Assembly (NCBI GenBank): GCA_012034405.1
Contig: JAAVLZ010000002.1
Location: 1-64,000 of the forward strand
Reading direction: 5' to 3'
Length of the DNA stretch: 64,000 nt
Origin: Oscillospiraceae bacterium HV4-5-C5C
Lineage (GTDB): Bacteria > Bacillota > Clostridia > Saccharofermentanales > Fastidiosipilaceae
The first letter of the stretch is position 1. Each line of letters starts with the position of its first letter. The notes beneath the pieces are model-generated. The model did no database searches. It was not told the DNA's origin and worked only from the letters and a program-made list of their open reading frames with translations. Positions 53,275 through 63,600 of the stretch are shown in pieces. The position numbers were made by a program, and so were the translations under genes.

Positions 53275-55644
53275 ATGATATCACTAAAAGAGCTGAAAAT
53301 CGGGCAACCAGCCCGGGTCAGTCAGGTGGGCGGGACCGGAGCGCTGCGCCAGCATTTTCTGGACATGGGCCTGATCCCCGGCAGTGAAGTACAGGTAACC
53401 CAATATGCTCCCATGGGTGATCCTATGGAGCTGCTGATTCACGGATATGAGCTGACCCTTCGCCTGGCTGACGCAGCGCAGATCGGGGTAGAGCCTCTGA
53501 CCGGCGGCCAGCCTGCCGCCGCTGGACCGGATGACCGGCCACAGTTGCTGGCTGGCCTTACAGAGCACCCGGGGCTGGGCGAAGGCGGCAGATATCATGA
53601 TAAGTCGCAGGCTAAGCCGCTGCCCAAAGGCAGCGTCCTGACCTTTGCCTTAGCCGGCAATCAAAACTGCGGCAAAACCACGCTGTTTAATCAGCTGACC
53701 GGCGCCAATCAGCATGTGGGTAATTTCCCCGGCGTGACGGTGGACCAGAAAAGCGGCGTGATCAAGGGCCATCCGGATACCCGGGTCACTGACTTGCCGG
53801 GTATCTACTCGCTGTCGCCCTACAGCCGGGAAGAAATTGTATCCCGGCAGTTCATCCTGGATGAGAAGCCCAGCGGCATTATTAACATTGTGGACGCTAC
53901 CTGCATTGAGCGCAACCTTTACCTGACGCTGCAGCTGATGGAATTAAATGTGCCGATGGTACTGGCGCTCAATATGATGGATGAAGTGCGCGGAAACGGC
54001 GGAACCATTGATATCAATCTGATGGAACAAGTTCTGGGCATACCGGTGGTGCCGATATCTGCAGCCAGGAATGAAGGCGTGGATGAGCTGGTAGAACATG
54101 CGCTGCATGTGGCGCGCAATCAGGAGCGGACCGGCCGGACTGATTTTTGTGATAAACAAAAAAACAACGGCGCTTTATACCGCTGTATTCACAGTATCCG
54201 CCACCTGATTGAGGATCACGCCCTGGCGGCCGGCCTGCCGTTGAATTTTGCGGCCAGCAAAGTCATAGAAGGGGATCCGCTGGTCTGGCAGGCGCTCAAT
54301 TTTGATGCCAATGAAAAAGATATGCTCAATCACATCATCAGGCAGATGGAAGATGAGGGCGGGCTGGACCGGGCTGCCGCCATGGCAGATCAGCGTTTCA
54401 GCTTTATTCAGGCCTTATGTGACCAGGCGGTGATTAAACCGAAGGAAAGTCTGGAGCATAAACGCAGCCGGAAGATTGATCGCTTCCTGACCGGCCGCTT
54501 CACCGCGCTGCCGGCCTTTGTGGGTATCATGCTGTTAATCTTCTGGTTAACCTTTAATGTGCTGGGCGCCTGGCTTCAGAATCTGCTGGAACAGGGAATA
54601 CAGGCTTTTTCAGCGCTGACTGACAGCGCTTTGGCCGCGGCCCATGTCAATACTGTACTGCGTTCGCTGATCATCAACGGGATCTTTAACGGCGTGGGGA
54701 CAGTCTTAAGCTTCATACCCATCATTGTGATCTTGTTTTTCTTCCTTTCCATTCTGGAAGATAGCGGTTATATGGCCCGGGTTGCCTTTGTGATGGATAA
54801 GCCGCTGCGTAAAATCGGCTTGTCCGGGCGCAGCATCGTTCCCATGCTGATCGGCTTTGGTTGTACGGTGCCCGGAGTGATGGCAAGCCGGACCCTGCCA
54901 TCAGAGCGTGACCGCAAAATGACCATTATGCTGACGCCCTTCATGAGCTGCACGGCCAAGCTGCCTATTTATGGCTTTTTTACGGCTGCGTTTTTCCCCC
55001 GTTACAGCGGCCTGATTATGGCAGGGCTTTACTTTCTGGGGATTGCGGTGGCCGTCCTGGTGGCTTCTTTGGCCAAACATAGTCTGTTTAAAGGTGAAGC
55101 GGTTCCTTTTGTGATGGAGTTGCCCAATTATCGTCTGCCGGGGGCAAAAAATGTGGTCCGGCTGCTATGGGATAAGGCCAGGGATTTTCTGCAACGGGCC
55201 TTTACGGTCATCTTTATTGCTACGATTGTGGTCTGGTTTCTGCAGACCTTTGATTTCAGGTTAAATGTGGTGCAGGATTCCCAGGCCAGTATGATGGCCG
55301 GTATAGCAGGCTGGCTGGCTCCGGTATTCCGCCCGTTGGGTTTTGGCGACTGGCGGATTGTAACCGCGCTGGTAGCTGGCTTTATGGCCAAGGAGAGCGT
55401 GGTATCAACGCTTTCTGTCCTTTTTGGCAGTATGACCGCGTTGCAGGCGGTTTTGACGCCGCTGGCAGCCGGCTGCCTGCTGGTGTTCTGCCTGCTTTAT
55501 ACGCCCTGCGTTGCGGCCATTGCCTCAATCAGACGGGAGCTTGGCGGACGCTGGGCTACCGGGATTGTCGTCGGCCAGTGCGGGATAGCCTGGCTGATGG
55601 CCGGCCTGCTGCGGTTACTTGGCCTGGTGCTGGGCTTTGCCTAG
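53275..55644 (+). CDS. feoB: Ferrous iron transporter, FeoA-FeoB fusion
   Basis: Fe(II) importer, 789 residues. Residues 1-75 are a FeoA-type SH3 barrel (SLKELKIGQPARVSQVGG then LRQHFLDMGLIPGSEVQV). The FeoB part has the GTPase G1 GNQNCGKTTLFNQLTG near 130, G2 GVTVD, G3 DLPGIYSLSPYS, G4 NMMD and G5 ISAARNE, then helical domain and nine or so membrane segments with the core FIPIIVILFFFLSILEDSGYMARVAFVMDKPLRKIGLSGRSIVPMLIGFGCTVPGVMASR (Cys of the GCTVPG motif) and the second gate repeat MAKESVVSTLSVLFGS. ATG 53275 (GAAAGAGG). The FeoA fusion removes the need for a separate feoA. Confidence 0.95.
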   Translation: MISLKELKIGQPARVSQVGGTGALRQHFLDMGLIPGSEVQVTQYAPMGDPMELLIHGYELTLRLADAAQIGVEPLTGGQPAAAGPDDRPQLLAGLTEHPGLGEGGRYHDKSQAKPLPKGSVLTFALAGNQNCGKTTLFNQLTGANQHVGNFPGVTVDQKSGVIKGHPDTRVTDLPGIYSLSPYSREEIVSRQFILDEKPSGIINIVDATCIERNLYLTLQLMELNVPMVLALNMMDEVRGNGGTIDINLMEQVLGIPVVPISAARNEGVDELVEHALHVARNQERTGRTDFCDKQKNNGALYRCIHSIRHLIEDHALAAGLPLNFAASKVIEGDPLVWQALNFDANEKDMLNHIIRQMEDEGGLDRAAAMADQRFSFIQALCDQAVIKPKESLEHKRSRKIDRFLTGRFTALPAFVGIMLLIFWLTFNVLGAWLQNLLEQGIQAFSALTDSALAAAHVNTVLRSLIINGIFNGVGTVLSFIPIIVILFFFLSILEDSGYMARVAFVMDKPLRKIGLSGRSIVPMLIGFGCTVPGVMASRTLPSERDRKMTIMLTPFMSCTAKLPIYGFFTAAFFPRYSGLIMAGLYFLGIAVAVLVASLAKHSLFKGEAVPFVMELPNYRLPGAKNVVRLLWDKARDFLQRAFTVIFIATIVVWFLQTFDFRLNVVQDSQASMMAGIAGWLAPVFRPLGFGDWRIVTALVAGFMAKESVVSTLSVLFGSMTALQAVLTPLAAGCLLVFCLLYTPCVAAIASIRRELGGRWATGIVVGQCGIAWLMAGLLRLLGLVLGFA

Positions 55645-55718
55645 ACCAGCGTAGATCTGGTGGCGCAGGTGTACCCGGGTCGGCGCGCTCGCTGTCCTGG
55701 GTTGTATTACCTGATTGC

Positions 55719-55730
55719 GGTAACGTTAAC
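55719..55730. promoter_or_regulatory. LacI-like palindrome upstream of uxuA
   Basis: GGTAACGTTAAC is a 12-base palindrome with one mismatched pair and a central ACGT step, as in LacI/GntR-type operators. It lies about 130 bases before uxuA and may mediate sugar-acid or catabolite control of uxuA-uxuB. No regulator gene is adjacent. Confidence 0.4.
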
Positions 55731-55859
55731 AATTTTACCTCGACCATACCTTGAATTCAGCTGGCCATGTCGGTACAATAAAAATATCAAGGCGGTATAG
55801 ACCGCATTTTATCTGACTTTCACGTAAAAAGGACAGGAATAATTCAGGAGGAAAGAGAT

Positions 55860-56939
55860 ATGAAGATGACCTTCCGCTGGTATGGATCAGACAGTGACAA
55901 AATCACGCTTCAAGAGATCCGACAAATCCCCGGTATGAGTGGCATTATGGGGGTGCTGGACTACAAGGCTGCCGGTGAGCCTTGGGAAGAGGCTGAAATT
56001 AAGGCCTATGTGGATGAGGTCCATGCGGCTGGCCTCGAATGTGAAGTCATTGAAAGTGTTAACGTACACGAAGACATCAAACTGGGTCTTCCTACGCGCG
56101 ATCGCTACATAGATAACTATATTGTTTCTATCCGTAATCTGGCTAAAAATGGTGTAAAGGTGATCATTTATAACTTCATGCCAGTACTGGATTGGCTGCG
56201 GACAGACCTGGCTCGAACGATTCCAGAGGATGGCAGCAATAGCCTGTACTTTGATGAAGCTGAACTGGGAGATCTGACCCCGGTAGAAATTGTGGCGCGC
56301 ACTGCGCAGCAAAGTAATGGCTTCACGCTGCCGGGTTGGGAACCGGACCGGCTGGCTGATCTGCAGAAGGTGCTGGAACAGTATAAGCAGGTAGATGAAA
56401 ACAAACTGCTGGAGAACTTTAAATATTTCCTGGATGCAGTGATTCCTGTTTGCGAAGAGGTGGGCGTCCGCATGGCCTGCCATCCGGATGATCCAGGCTG
56501 GCCGATATTTGGCCTGCCACGGATTGCGCACGACCAGGCTGGCTATGACAAAATCATCAAATTACACGACAGCCCGGCTAATACTGCTTGCCTTTGCACC
56601 GGAAGTCTGGGCAGTAATGTGGCCAATGACATTCCGGCTATCATCCGCCACTTTGGGCAATTGGATCGGATTGGCGCCATGCATGTTCGTAATGTGAAAC
56701 ATCTGGGCAGCCCCCGCCGTTTCCGGGAGAGCGCACATCTGAGCTCAACTGGTGATCTGGATATGTATGAAATTATGAAAGCTATTTATGATACCTGCCC
56801 GGATACCTATGTCCGGCCGGATCATGGGCGGATGATCTGGGGTGAAGTCGGTCGACCGGGCTATGGTCTGTATGACAGAGCTCTGGGCGCGACTTATCTG
56901 AATGGTCTGTGGGAAGCTATTGTCAAATCCAATCGCTGA
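55860..56939 (+). CDS. uxuA: Mannonate dehydratase
   Basis: Dehydrates D-mannonate to 2-keto-3-deoxygluconate in glucuronate catabolism. TIM-barrel metalloenzyme, 359 residues, the usual length. Metal and active-site motifs: [17 protein letters not shown] start, [44 protein letters not shown] with His, [10 protein letters not shown] with Cys, MHVRNVK with His, and [12 protein letters not shown] with Asp/His. Strong AGGAGG before ATG 55860. 57 bp before uxuB, the partner in the same pathway, so one operon. Kdg kinase and aldolase are not in the window. Confidence 0.95.
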   Translation: MKMTFRWYGSDSDKITLQEIRQIPGMSGIMGVLDYKAAGEPWEEAEIKAYVDEVHAAGLECEVIESVNVHEDIKLGLPTRDRYIDNYIVSIRNLAKNGVKVIIYNFMPVLDWLRTDLARTIPEDGSNSLYFDEAELGDLTPVEIVARTAQQSNGFTLPGWEPDRLADLQKVLEQYKQVDENKLLENFKYFLDAVIPVCEEVGVRMACHPDDPGWPIFGLPRIAHDQAGYDKIIKLHDSPANTACLCTGSLGSNVANDIPAIIRHFGQLDRIGAMHVRNVKHLGSPRRFRESAHLSSTGDLDMYEIMKAIYDTCPDTYVRPDHGRMIWGEVGRPGYGLYDRALGATYLNGLWEAIVKSNR

Positions 56940-56996
56940 TCTGCTTAACCAGTTGTTGCAGTCAGTCGCTCCCTGATTCATTAAAAGGAGATAATT

Positions 56997-58613
56997 ATGT
57001 TGAGCTTAAATCGTCAGTCTTTGAAAGACCCTCAGGCGTGGGAAGCCGCAGGTGTTACCCTGCCGCATTTTGATCTGGAACAGATGATACAGGACACGAA
57101 GTCCGACCCCATATGGATTCATTTTGGCTCTGGCAATATTTTCCGGGCCTTTATTGCCCGGCTGCAGCAGGATCTGTTGAATCAGGGGCTGACCCAACGC
57201 GGTATTATAGCCAGTGACACCTTTGACTATGACATTCTGCATCAGATCTATACCCCCTTTGACAATCTCACACTCCTGGTCAGCCTCAAGGCGGATGGGA
57301 CGCTTGATAAAGACATTATTGCCAGTGTAGCGGATACAGTGCCGGCTGACAGCACGGACCCGGCGGCTATGAGCAAGCTACGGCGTATTTTTACCAACCC
57401 CGGCCTGCAGCTGATCAGCTTTACCATTACTGAAAAAGGTTATGCCCTGCGTAACCTGAAAGGGGAATACCTGCCTGTTGTGACGGCGGATCTTCAAGCT
57501 GGCCCGGAGCACGCTCACCACGCTATGAGCATGGTGACAGCCCTGCTTTGGTCCCGCTTTCAGGCCGGAGCCGGACCAGTCGCCATGTGCAGCATGGATA
57601 ATTGCAGTCATAATGGGGAAAAGCTCCGCAATAGTGTGCTGGAGATTGCCCGGACCTGGCAGGAGGCAGGTTTTGTGTCTGCTGGATTTACTGCCTATAT
57701 CGCTGATGAGCGCCAGGTCAGTTTCCCCTGGAGTATGATTGACAAAATCACCCCGCGGCCGGACGCCACCGTTCAGGCTATGTTGACTGAGGCCGGGATC
57801 GCTGATATGGCACCAATCGTTACGGCCAAGAACACCTTTATTGCCCCGTTTGTCAACTCTGAGGTCCCGCAGTATCTGGTTATTGAGGATCGCTTCCCTA
57901 ATGGTCGGCCGCCGCTTGAAAAAGCCGGTGTCTATATGACGGACCGTGATACGGTTAATAAGACCGAACGCATGAAAGTAACCACCTGCCTGAATCCATT
58001 GCATACCGCGCTGGCAGTTACCGGTTGCCTGCTGGGTTATGAGCGGATCAGCCAGGAAATGAAGGACCCGGATCTGAAAGCCCTGGTAGAAAAGATCGGT
58101 TACAAGGAAGGCATGCCGGTGGTGACTGACCCGGGCATCCTCAGCCCCCTGGACTTCATTCATGAGGTGATTGATGTCCGCTTGCCCAATCCTTTTATGC
58201 CGGATACACCTCAGCGGATTGCCACCGATACCAGTCAAAAAGTCGGTATCCGTTATGGCGAGACCATTAAGAGCTACCTGGCAAGTGACCAGTTGAAAGT
58301 GGATGATCTGACTGCGATTCCTTTTGCCATCGCGGCCTGGCTGCGCTACCTGCTGGCAGTGGATGATCGGGGACAGGCGATGGACTGCAGCAGTGACCCC
58401 ATGCTGGACACCCTGCAGCAACAGTTACAGACTGTCAAATGGGATGACCCCGGCAGTTATCTCCATCAACTGCAGCCGATTCTGGCTAATCCTACCTTGT
58501 TTGGATCCGACCTGACTGCCTGCAGTCTGGGAGAGAGAATTGAAGCCTTTTTTGTTGAAATGCTGGCCGGACCTGGAGCCGTGCGCCAGACGCTGAAAAA
58601 GGCGGTCTGCTGA
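56997..58613 (+). CDS. uxuB: Fructuronate reductase (mannitol dehydrogenase family)
   Basis: NAD-dependent reductase converting D-fructuronate to D-mannonate, upstream step of UxuA. 538 residues, typical for the Firmicutes UxuB group. Rossmann start WIHFGSGNIFRAFIARLQQDLL, then SMDNCSHNGEKLRNSV, the catalytic region SFPWSMIDKITPRP with the conserved Lys, and CLNPLHTALAVTGCLLGYERI with Asn/His. The order uxuA-uxuB, with a 57-bp gap and AAAGGAG, argues for fructuronate rather than mannitol or tagaturonate. The isomerase UxaC is not nearby. Confidence 0.92.
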   Translation: MLSLNRQSLKDPQAWEAAGVTLPHFDLEQMIQDTKSDPIWIHFGSGNIFRAFIARLQQDLLNQGLTQRGIIASDTFDYDILHQIYTPFDNLTLLVSLKADGTLDKDIIASVADTVPADSTDPAAMSKLRRIFTNPGLQLISFTITEKGYALRNLKGEYLPVVTADLQAGPEHAHHAMSMVTALLWSRFQAGAGPVAMCSMDNCSHNGEKLRNSVLEIARTWQEAGFVSAGFTAYIADERQVSFPWSMIDKITPRPDATVQAMLTEAGIADMAPIVTAKNTFIAPFVNSEVPQYLVIEDRFPNGRPPLEKAGVYMTDRDTVNKTERMKVTTCLNPLHTALAVTGCLLGYERISQEMKDPDLKALVEKIGYKEGMPVVTDPGILSPLDFIHEVIDVRLPNPFMPDTPQRIATDTSQKVGIRYGETIKSYLASDQLKVDDLTAIPFAIAAWLRYLLAVDDRGQAMDCSSDPMLDTLQQQLQTVKWDDPGSYLHQLQPILANPTLFGSDLTACSLGERIEAFFVEMLAGPGAVRQTLKKAVC

Positions 58614-58702
58614 ATTACCTTAATTGCAGGCATTAAAGAGACACGGTAAGTTGATGGCAGCTGACATGAACTGCTATGAGTTGCTGACAAAAGCCAGATG
58701 AC

Positions 58703-58738
58703 AAACGGAGTGACGGTCAAACCGCCGCTCCGTTTTTT
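58703..58738 (+). terminator. Rho-independent terminator after uxuB
   Basis: ACGGAG and CTCCGT close an imperfect stem with further GG/CC pairs inside, followed by TTTTTT. It lies about 90 bases after the uxuB stop. Confidence 0.8.
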
Positions 58739-58931
58739 ATGCTGAGAGCTAAATCTGAAGCTGTGGCGAATCTGCTATCTTTTAGCTAGAAAGCGTTGTC
58801 CGCCAGGCTTGCCTAATCCAATCGTTGTAGTAGACAATAGTAATCAAGCTGGTCTGACCGGCCCAGTAAGCCGGCCACTTCCCCGGCAACGATATGATTG
58901 AGAACCAGATGATGCAAAAGGAGATCTAAAC
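58739..58931. other. Intergenic leader of the DUF4091 gene
   Basis: About 190 bp with no gene; the ribosome binding site AAAAGGAG is at its end. No promoter pair was recognised with confidence. Confidence 0.35.
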
Positions 58932-60647
58932 ATGGCCCAATATGAGTTCTTTCTGGCTTCCAGCCTGGAAAAAGTGTTTCCTGCCCAAAAGCCCGCCGCG
59001 CTCAAGCCGGGCTCAACCGTGTCTGCCTGGCCTGGCAGCCGTGTTGCTGTTCAGCTGGTTTATAGCTGCGGAAGACTTCAACCAGGTGAAAGCCGTCGCT
59101 TTTATGATCTGAGCATCAGCGGTATACCCTATCCGGTCACGATCCGGCAAGTTGACTTACTGCCATCTGAGTATCCCTGCTTTGAAAATGTGGACGAAGA
59201 TTACCTGAACAAAGACCCCGGCCTGTTCCCGGATCTGCTGCGTCCGCTGACACAACCCGTGCGGCTGCAGCCCCTGCCGCGGCAATACCGCAGCCTGTGG
59301 TTGAGCTGGGATTTGCCCGCTGAGGCCAAGGCTGGTGCTTATGTGATTAACATCCAGCTGGCAGGGGTTGACTGCCTGACTTTGCCTAATGGGCAGCTGC
59401 AGTCGGATCCAGCTGCCGGTGAGGACAAAACGGAACTAAGTTTGATCCTGAAGATCGGCCGCAGGGCACTCCCGCTCCAAACCTTGATTCATACGGAGTG
59501 GTTTCATGCAGACGGCCTGGCAGCTTTTTATCAGGTCGCAGCCTTCAGCGAGTCTCACTGGCATATTCTGGCTAACTTCATCCGCGCTGCCGGTCAGGAA
59601 CACGGGATCAACATGCTCCTGACCCCCGTCTTTACCCCGCCGCTGGATACGGCTATCGGCCACTGCCGGATGACCATTCAGCTGGTGGATATTTATCTGG
59701 AGCAGGGTCAGTATCGTTTTGACTTCAGCAAACTAGCTCGTTGGACGGCGCTATGCCAGGCTGGTGGCATCAGCTACCTGGAAATTGCTCATCTGTTTAC
59801 TCAGTGGGGTGCAGCCGCCACGCCCCATATCGTAGCTCGGGTTGATGGGGAGATCCGGTCTATTTTTGGCTGGGATGTAGCTGCCGACAGTCCGGAATAC
59901 CGACAATTCCTGGAAGCTTTTTTACCAGCGTTACAGGCAGAGCTGGAAAAACTTGGCTATGACCGACAGCACGTCTATTATCACATTTCTGACGAGCCTT
60001 CCCAGCAGCACCTGGATTCTTATCGGAGGGCACGGGCTCAGGTCACGGATCTGCTGAGCGGCTGTCCGATTATGGACGCGCTGAGCGATCTGGATTTTTA
60101 TCGCCAGGGTCTGGTCAGTCTGCCGGTCCCGGCCAACGACCATATACAGGCTTTTGCGGATGCCGGTGTCCCGGATTTGTGGGTATACTACTGCTGTTCT
60201 CAAGCCAATCTGGTGCCTAACCGCTTTTTTGCCATGCCCAGCAGCCGCAACCGGATTATGGGTGTGCTGATGTACCTCTATCAAATTAAGGGCTTTTTGC
60301 ATTGGGGGTATAATTTTTACTACTCACAGTATTCACTGCGCCAGATCAATCCTTATCAGGTAACGGATGCCGGTCATGCCTTTCCCTCCGGTGATGCTTT
60401 TCTGGTGTATCCAGGACCGGATGGTCAGGCGTTGTCCTCTATCCGGGCTGAGGTTCAGGACGAGGCCTTACTGGATCTGCGCGCTTTACAGTTGCTGGAG
60501 ACACTGACCAACCGGTCCACGGTAGAAGACCTGATATACCAGGGCGTGAATGAAAGGCCCCTGACCTTTACCAACTACCCGCGGCAAGCGGCCTACCTGC
60601 TGCAGCTTCGCGAAAAAGTTGCGGACGCCATTGATCAGGTGATCTGA
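58932..60647 (+). CDS. DUF4091 / GH123-like glycoside hydrolase
   Basis: A 571-residue protein with the layout of DUF4091/GH123-like enzymes: N-terminal beta-sandwich (SVSAWPGSRVAVQLVYS, to about 190), a TIM barrel from about 200, and a C-terminal region with FPSGDAFLVYPGPDGQALSSIRAEVQDEALLDL, the DUF4091 hallmark. The HISDEPSQQHLDSY motif carries the Asp-Glu pair that acts in substrate-assisted catalysis in GH123 beta-N-acetylgalactosaminidases. No signal peptide. Substrate is probably an N-acetylhexosamine-containing oligosaccharide, but the family is functionally broad. Follows a terminator and starts its own unit; convergent with the next gene, 9-bp gap. Confidence 0.8.
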   Translation: MAQYEFFLASSLEKVFPAQKPAALKPGSTVSAWPGSRVAVQLVYSCGRLQPGESRRFYDLSISGIPYPVTIRQVDLLPSEYPCFENVDEDYLNKDPGLFPDLLRPLTQPVRLQPLPRQYRSLWLSWDLPAEAKAGAYVINIQLAGVDCLTLPNGQLQSDPAAGEDKTELSLILKIGRRALPLQTLIHTEWFHADGLAAFYQVAAFSESHWHILANFIRAAGQEHGINMLLTPVFTPPLDTAIGHCRMTIQLVDIYLEQGQYRFDFSKLARWTALCQAGGISYLEIAHLFTQWGAAATPHIVARVDGEIRSIFGWDVAADSPEYRQFLEAFLPALQAELEKLGYDRQHVYYHISDEPSQQHLDSYRRARAQVTDLLSGCPIMDALSDLDFYRQGLVSLPVPANDHIQAFADAGVPDLWVYYCCSQANLVPNRFFAMPSSRNRIMGVLMYLYQIKGFLHWGYNFYYSQYSLRQINPYQVTDAGHAFPSGDAFLVYPGPDGQALSSIRAEVQDEALLDLRALQLLETLTNRSTVEDLIYQGVNERPLTFTNYPRQAAYLLQLREKVADAIDQVI

Positions 60648-60656
60648 TTTGAGTCG

Positions 60657-63600
60657 CTATTCCGCGCTTTTCAAGCTGCTGATCATGTCAATGTGCTTTA
60701 GTCTGGGACTCATAATGAGGTTAACTACCAGGGTACAGGCCATCGTAAAGGCCGCAGCATAAAGGTAGCTGGGCCAATTAACCACCCGCTGGAACATGAG
60801 ATTGTCTATCTCCGCTGTCAGGATGACAAAACGGTGCAAAAAGACACCCATTACCAGTCCCAGTAGCGTTCCGATTAACGTCAGCCAGAGGTTTTCCCGG
60901 TAAACGTAGGCGTTGACATCCCGGTCATAAAAACCCAGGACTTTTAGCGTCGCGATTTCCCGGGTCCGCTCCGTGATATTGATATTGGTCAGGTTATACA
61001 GCACCACAACGGCCAGGAGTCCGGCGGACAAGACAATAACCCATACGACTGTATTTAAGCTGTTCATCATGTCTTCAACTGTATTTTTAGAGGCGTCCAG
61101 ATTGGCCGCGCCCGCCACATTGCGACAGGTAAGGATGTTCTGCAGTTCCGTATCTGCCTGTTCAGTCTGACTCAGGCGAACCAGGACCCGGTTATAGACC
61201 GGGTCGCTGCCGCTGATCTCCCGGTAAGTTGCTGCCGACAGATAGACATAATGCATGGCGTAGTTTTCAACAATACGGGATACCTTAACCGTATAGGTTT
61301 GATCCCCTTCCTGAATACTGATGTTATCACCGACTTTGACATCCAGCAGCGCTGCCAGCTTTTCAGTTATAGCCGCAGTGTTATCCTCCGGAAATGTCAA
61401 TGTGGCTTTGCTTTGCCTGTCATATAGTCCGATAAATTGAGTAAACTGGCTTTGATCTTCCGGAACTGTCAGGTAAACTGAGTCCTGTACGCTATGATCA
61501 CCAGCAGAAGCGGTTATGGTGCTGTTGCGGGTGTAAAGATAGCTGTTATCCGCTTGATCCAGATAGTGATTCAGCTCAGAGTCATCGCTGGCAGAAGCGC
61601 CCTGATCCAGACTGACTACCAGATTATAGGTGAACAGATGGTCATATTGGCGATCTGCCAGACCAAAAATGGAATCATGGATGCCCAGACCAGTTAAAAG
61701 CAGGGCCGTACAGCCACCAATGCCTAAAATGGTCGTAAAAAAGCGCTTCTTATAGCGGAACAGATTACGCACAGTCACTTTTTGAGAAAACTTCAGCCGT
61801 TTCCAAATCAGAGGCAGCCGTTCCAGAAACACGCGCTTGCCAGGCTTTGGCGCGGCCGGCCTCATCAGGGACGCAGCTGATTCCTGCAGAGAATGATAAC
61901 TGGCGCCGACTGCGGCCAGCAGCGTCGCCGTCATGGCGGCCAGCAGGCACAGCGCAGCTAGCGGCCAATATACGCCAATGACAGCCCGGGGCAGATTATA
62001 CATGATCCGGTAGGCATCCCAGATAACATTGGGGAGTAACCACAAACCCAAGGGTATGCCCAACAGGCTACCCCCTACACTGGCAAACAGACCATAACTG
62101 GTATATTTGGAGACTATGGCGGTATTTGAATATCCCAGAGCCTTAAGGGTCCCGATCTGAGTTCGATCTTCTTCAACCATACGTGTCATGGAGGTTAAGC
62201 ACACCAGTAACGCGACTAAAAAGAAAAATACCGGAAAAACCTTACTGATATTATCAATTCGTTCCGCGTTACTCTTGAGTTCGCTATAGCCGGGATTATC
62301 TGACCGGCTGCTGATGTACCAAACCGGTTCTTCAAGCTGGTCAATCTGATCTTGGCCATCCTGAATCTGTTCCTGTGCCTCAGTCAGCTGGTCCGTAGCC
62401 TCGCTTTGTTTATCTGCATAAGTCGCTTTAGCCTGCTCTAGCTGTTCCTGGCCATCGGCCAGTTGGGCCTTACCCTGATCAATTTCAGTCTGCTTAGCCT
62501 CCAGCGTCTGATAAGCTGAATCAATCTGACGCTGGCCGTCCTGTAGCTGCTCCCAGGCTTGACTGAACTGGCTGTCAGCTTCAGCTTGCTTCTGGTCAAG
62601 TTCCTGCTGACTTTGGTCCAGGCGGGTCTGAGCCTGACTGATCTGAACCGCGCCGCTGTCGAGTTGAGCTTTAGCCTGAACCAATTGCGTCTGGGCCTGA
62701 TCCAGCTGGGTCTGTCCTTCCTGCAGCTGTTGCTGCCAGGACTGCGTCAGATTGCTGAAAACCGGACCTTGAGCACGGATCAGGTCGCATAACTGAGTTA
62801 AATCCTGTTGATTGGCGGCACTTGCAGCCGCACTGCGAAGCTCGTCAGCCTGTTGCTGTTGCCCCGCCTGTGCCAGGGCCGTAGCTGCGGTTTCAAGACC
62901 GGCGGCAGCTTGATCCACCAGCTGCTGGCGGATCGTTGAGGCCTGCTCGCGTAAGGCCTGTGCCTGGATCAGCAGTTCTTCCTTGCTTGGTGCCGGGGAG
63001 GGCGAGGGCTCAACGGTCGGCTCAGCGGTCGGCTCAGCGGTCGGCGCGACGGTCGGTTCAGCGGTCGGTTCAGCGGTCGGCGCGACGGTTGGCGCGACGG
63101 TTGGCTCAGCAGTCGGCTCTGCGGTCGGCTCTGCGGTCGGCGCGACGGTCGGCGTGACGGTTGGTTCAGCGGTCGGTTCAGCGGTCGGCGCGACGGTTGG
63201 CTCAGCGGTTGGCTCAGTGCCTGGGGTAGCTGCAGGGGCAATTGCAGATGTGGCGGTTGCATCAGTGCTCGGTGCAAGGGCTGGGTCAGCAGTCAGTTCT
63301 GCTACTGCTTCAGTGCTTGTTTGAGTACTGGATTGTGTGGTCAGTCCGGCTGCCTGCTGCTCCAGTGCCGCTGCGGCCGCATCCAGTGCATCAGCTTGCT
63401 GGCTGGAGCTTTCTATCGCATTGGAACTGGCGTCCCAGTCAGGTAATTCGGCTATAGCTGCGGTGACGGCTTGTTCCTTGACTTCAAACGCTGCCAGATT
63501 GGACTGATATTCAGTCAGACCCTGCTCATAGGTCGTTTGAGCAGCGGCCAGGTCAGCTTGTCGCTGGGCAAGATTCTGCTTGGCCTGATCCAATTGGGAT

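Noticed and set aside
57378-58421. 347-codon open frame on the minus strand over uxuB
   Set aside because: Antisense shadow of uxuB; residues are low-quality and no start signal is present.
63008-63219. CRISPR array
   Set aside because: Units are contiguous 12-mers without spacers and code for protein.
62969-63324. Plus-strand open frames within the PT-repeat
   Set aside because: The 12-bp repeat leaves all frames open; only the minus-strand frame is continuous with the permease.
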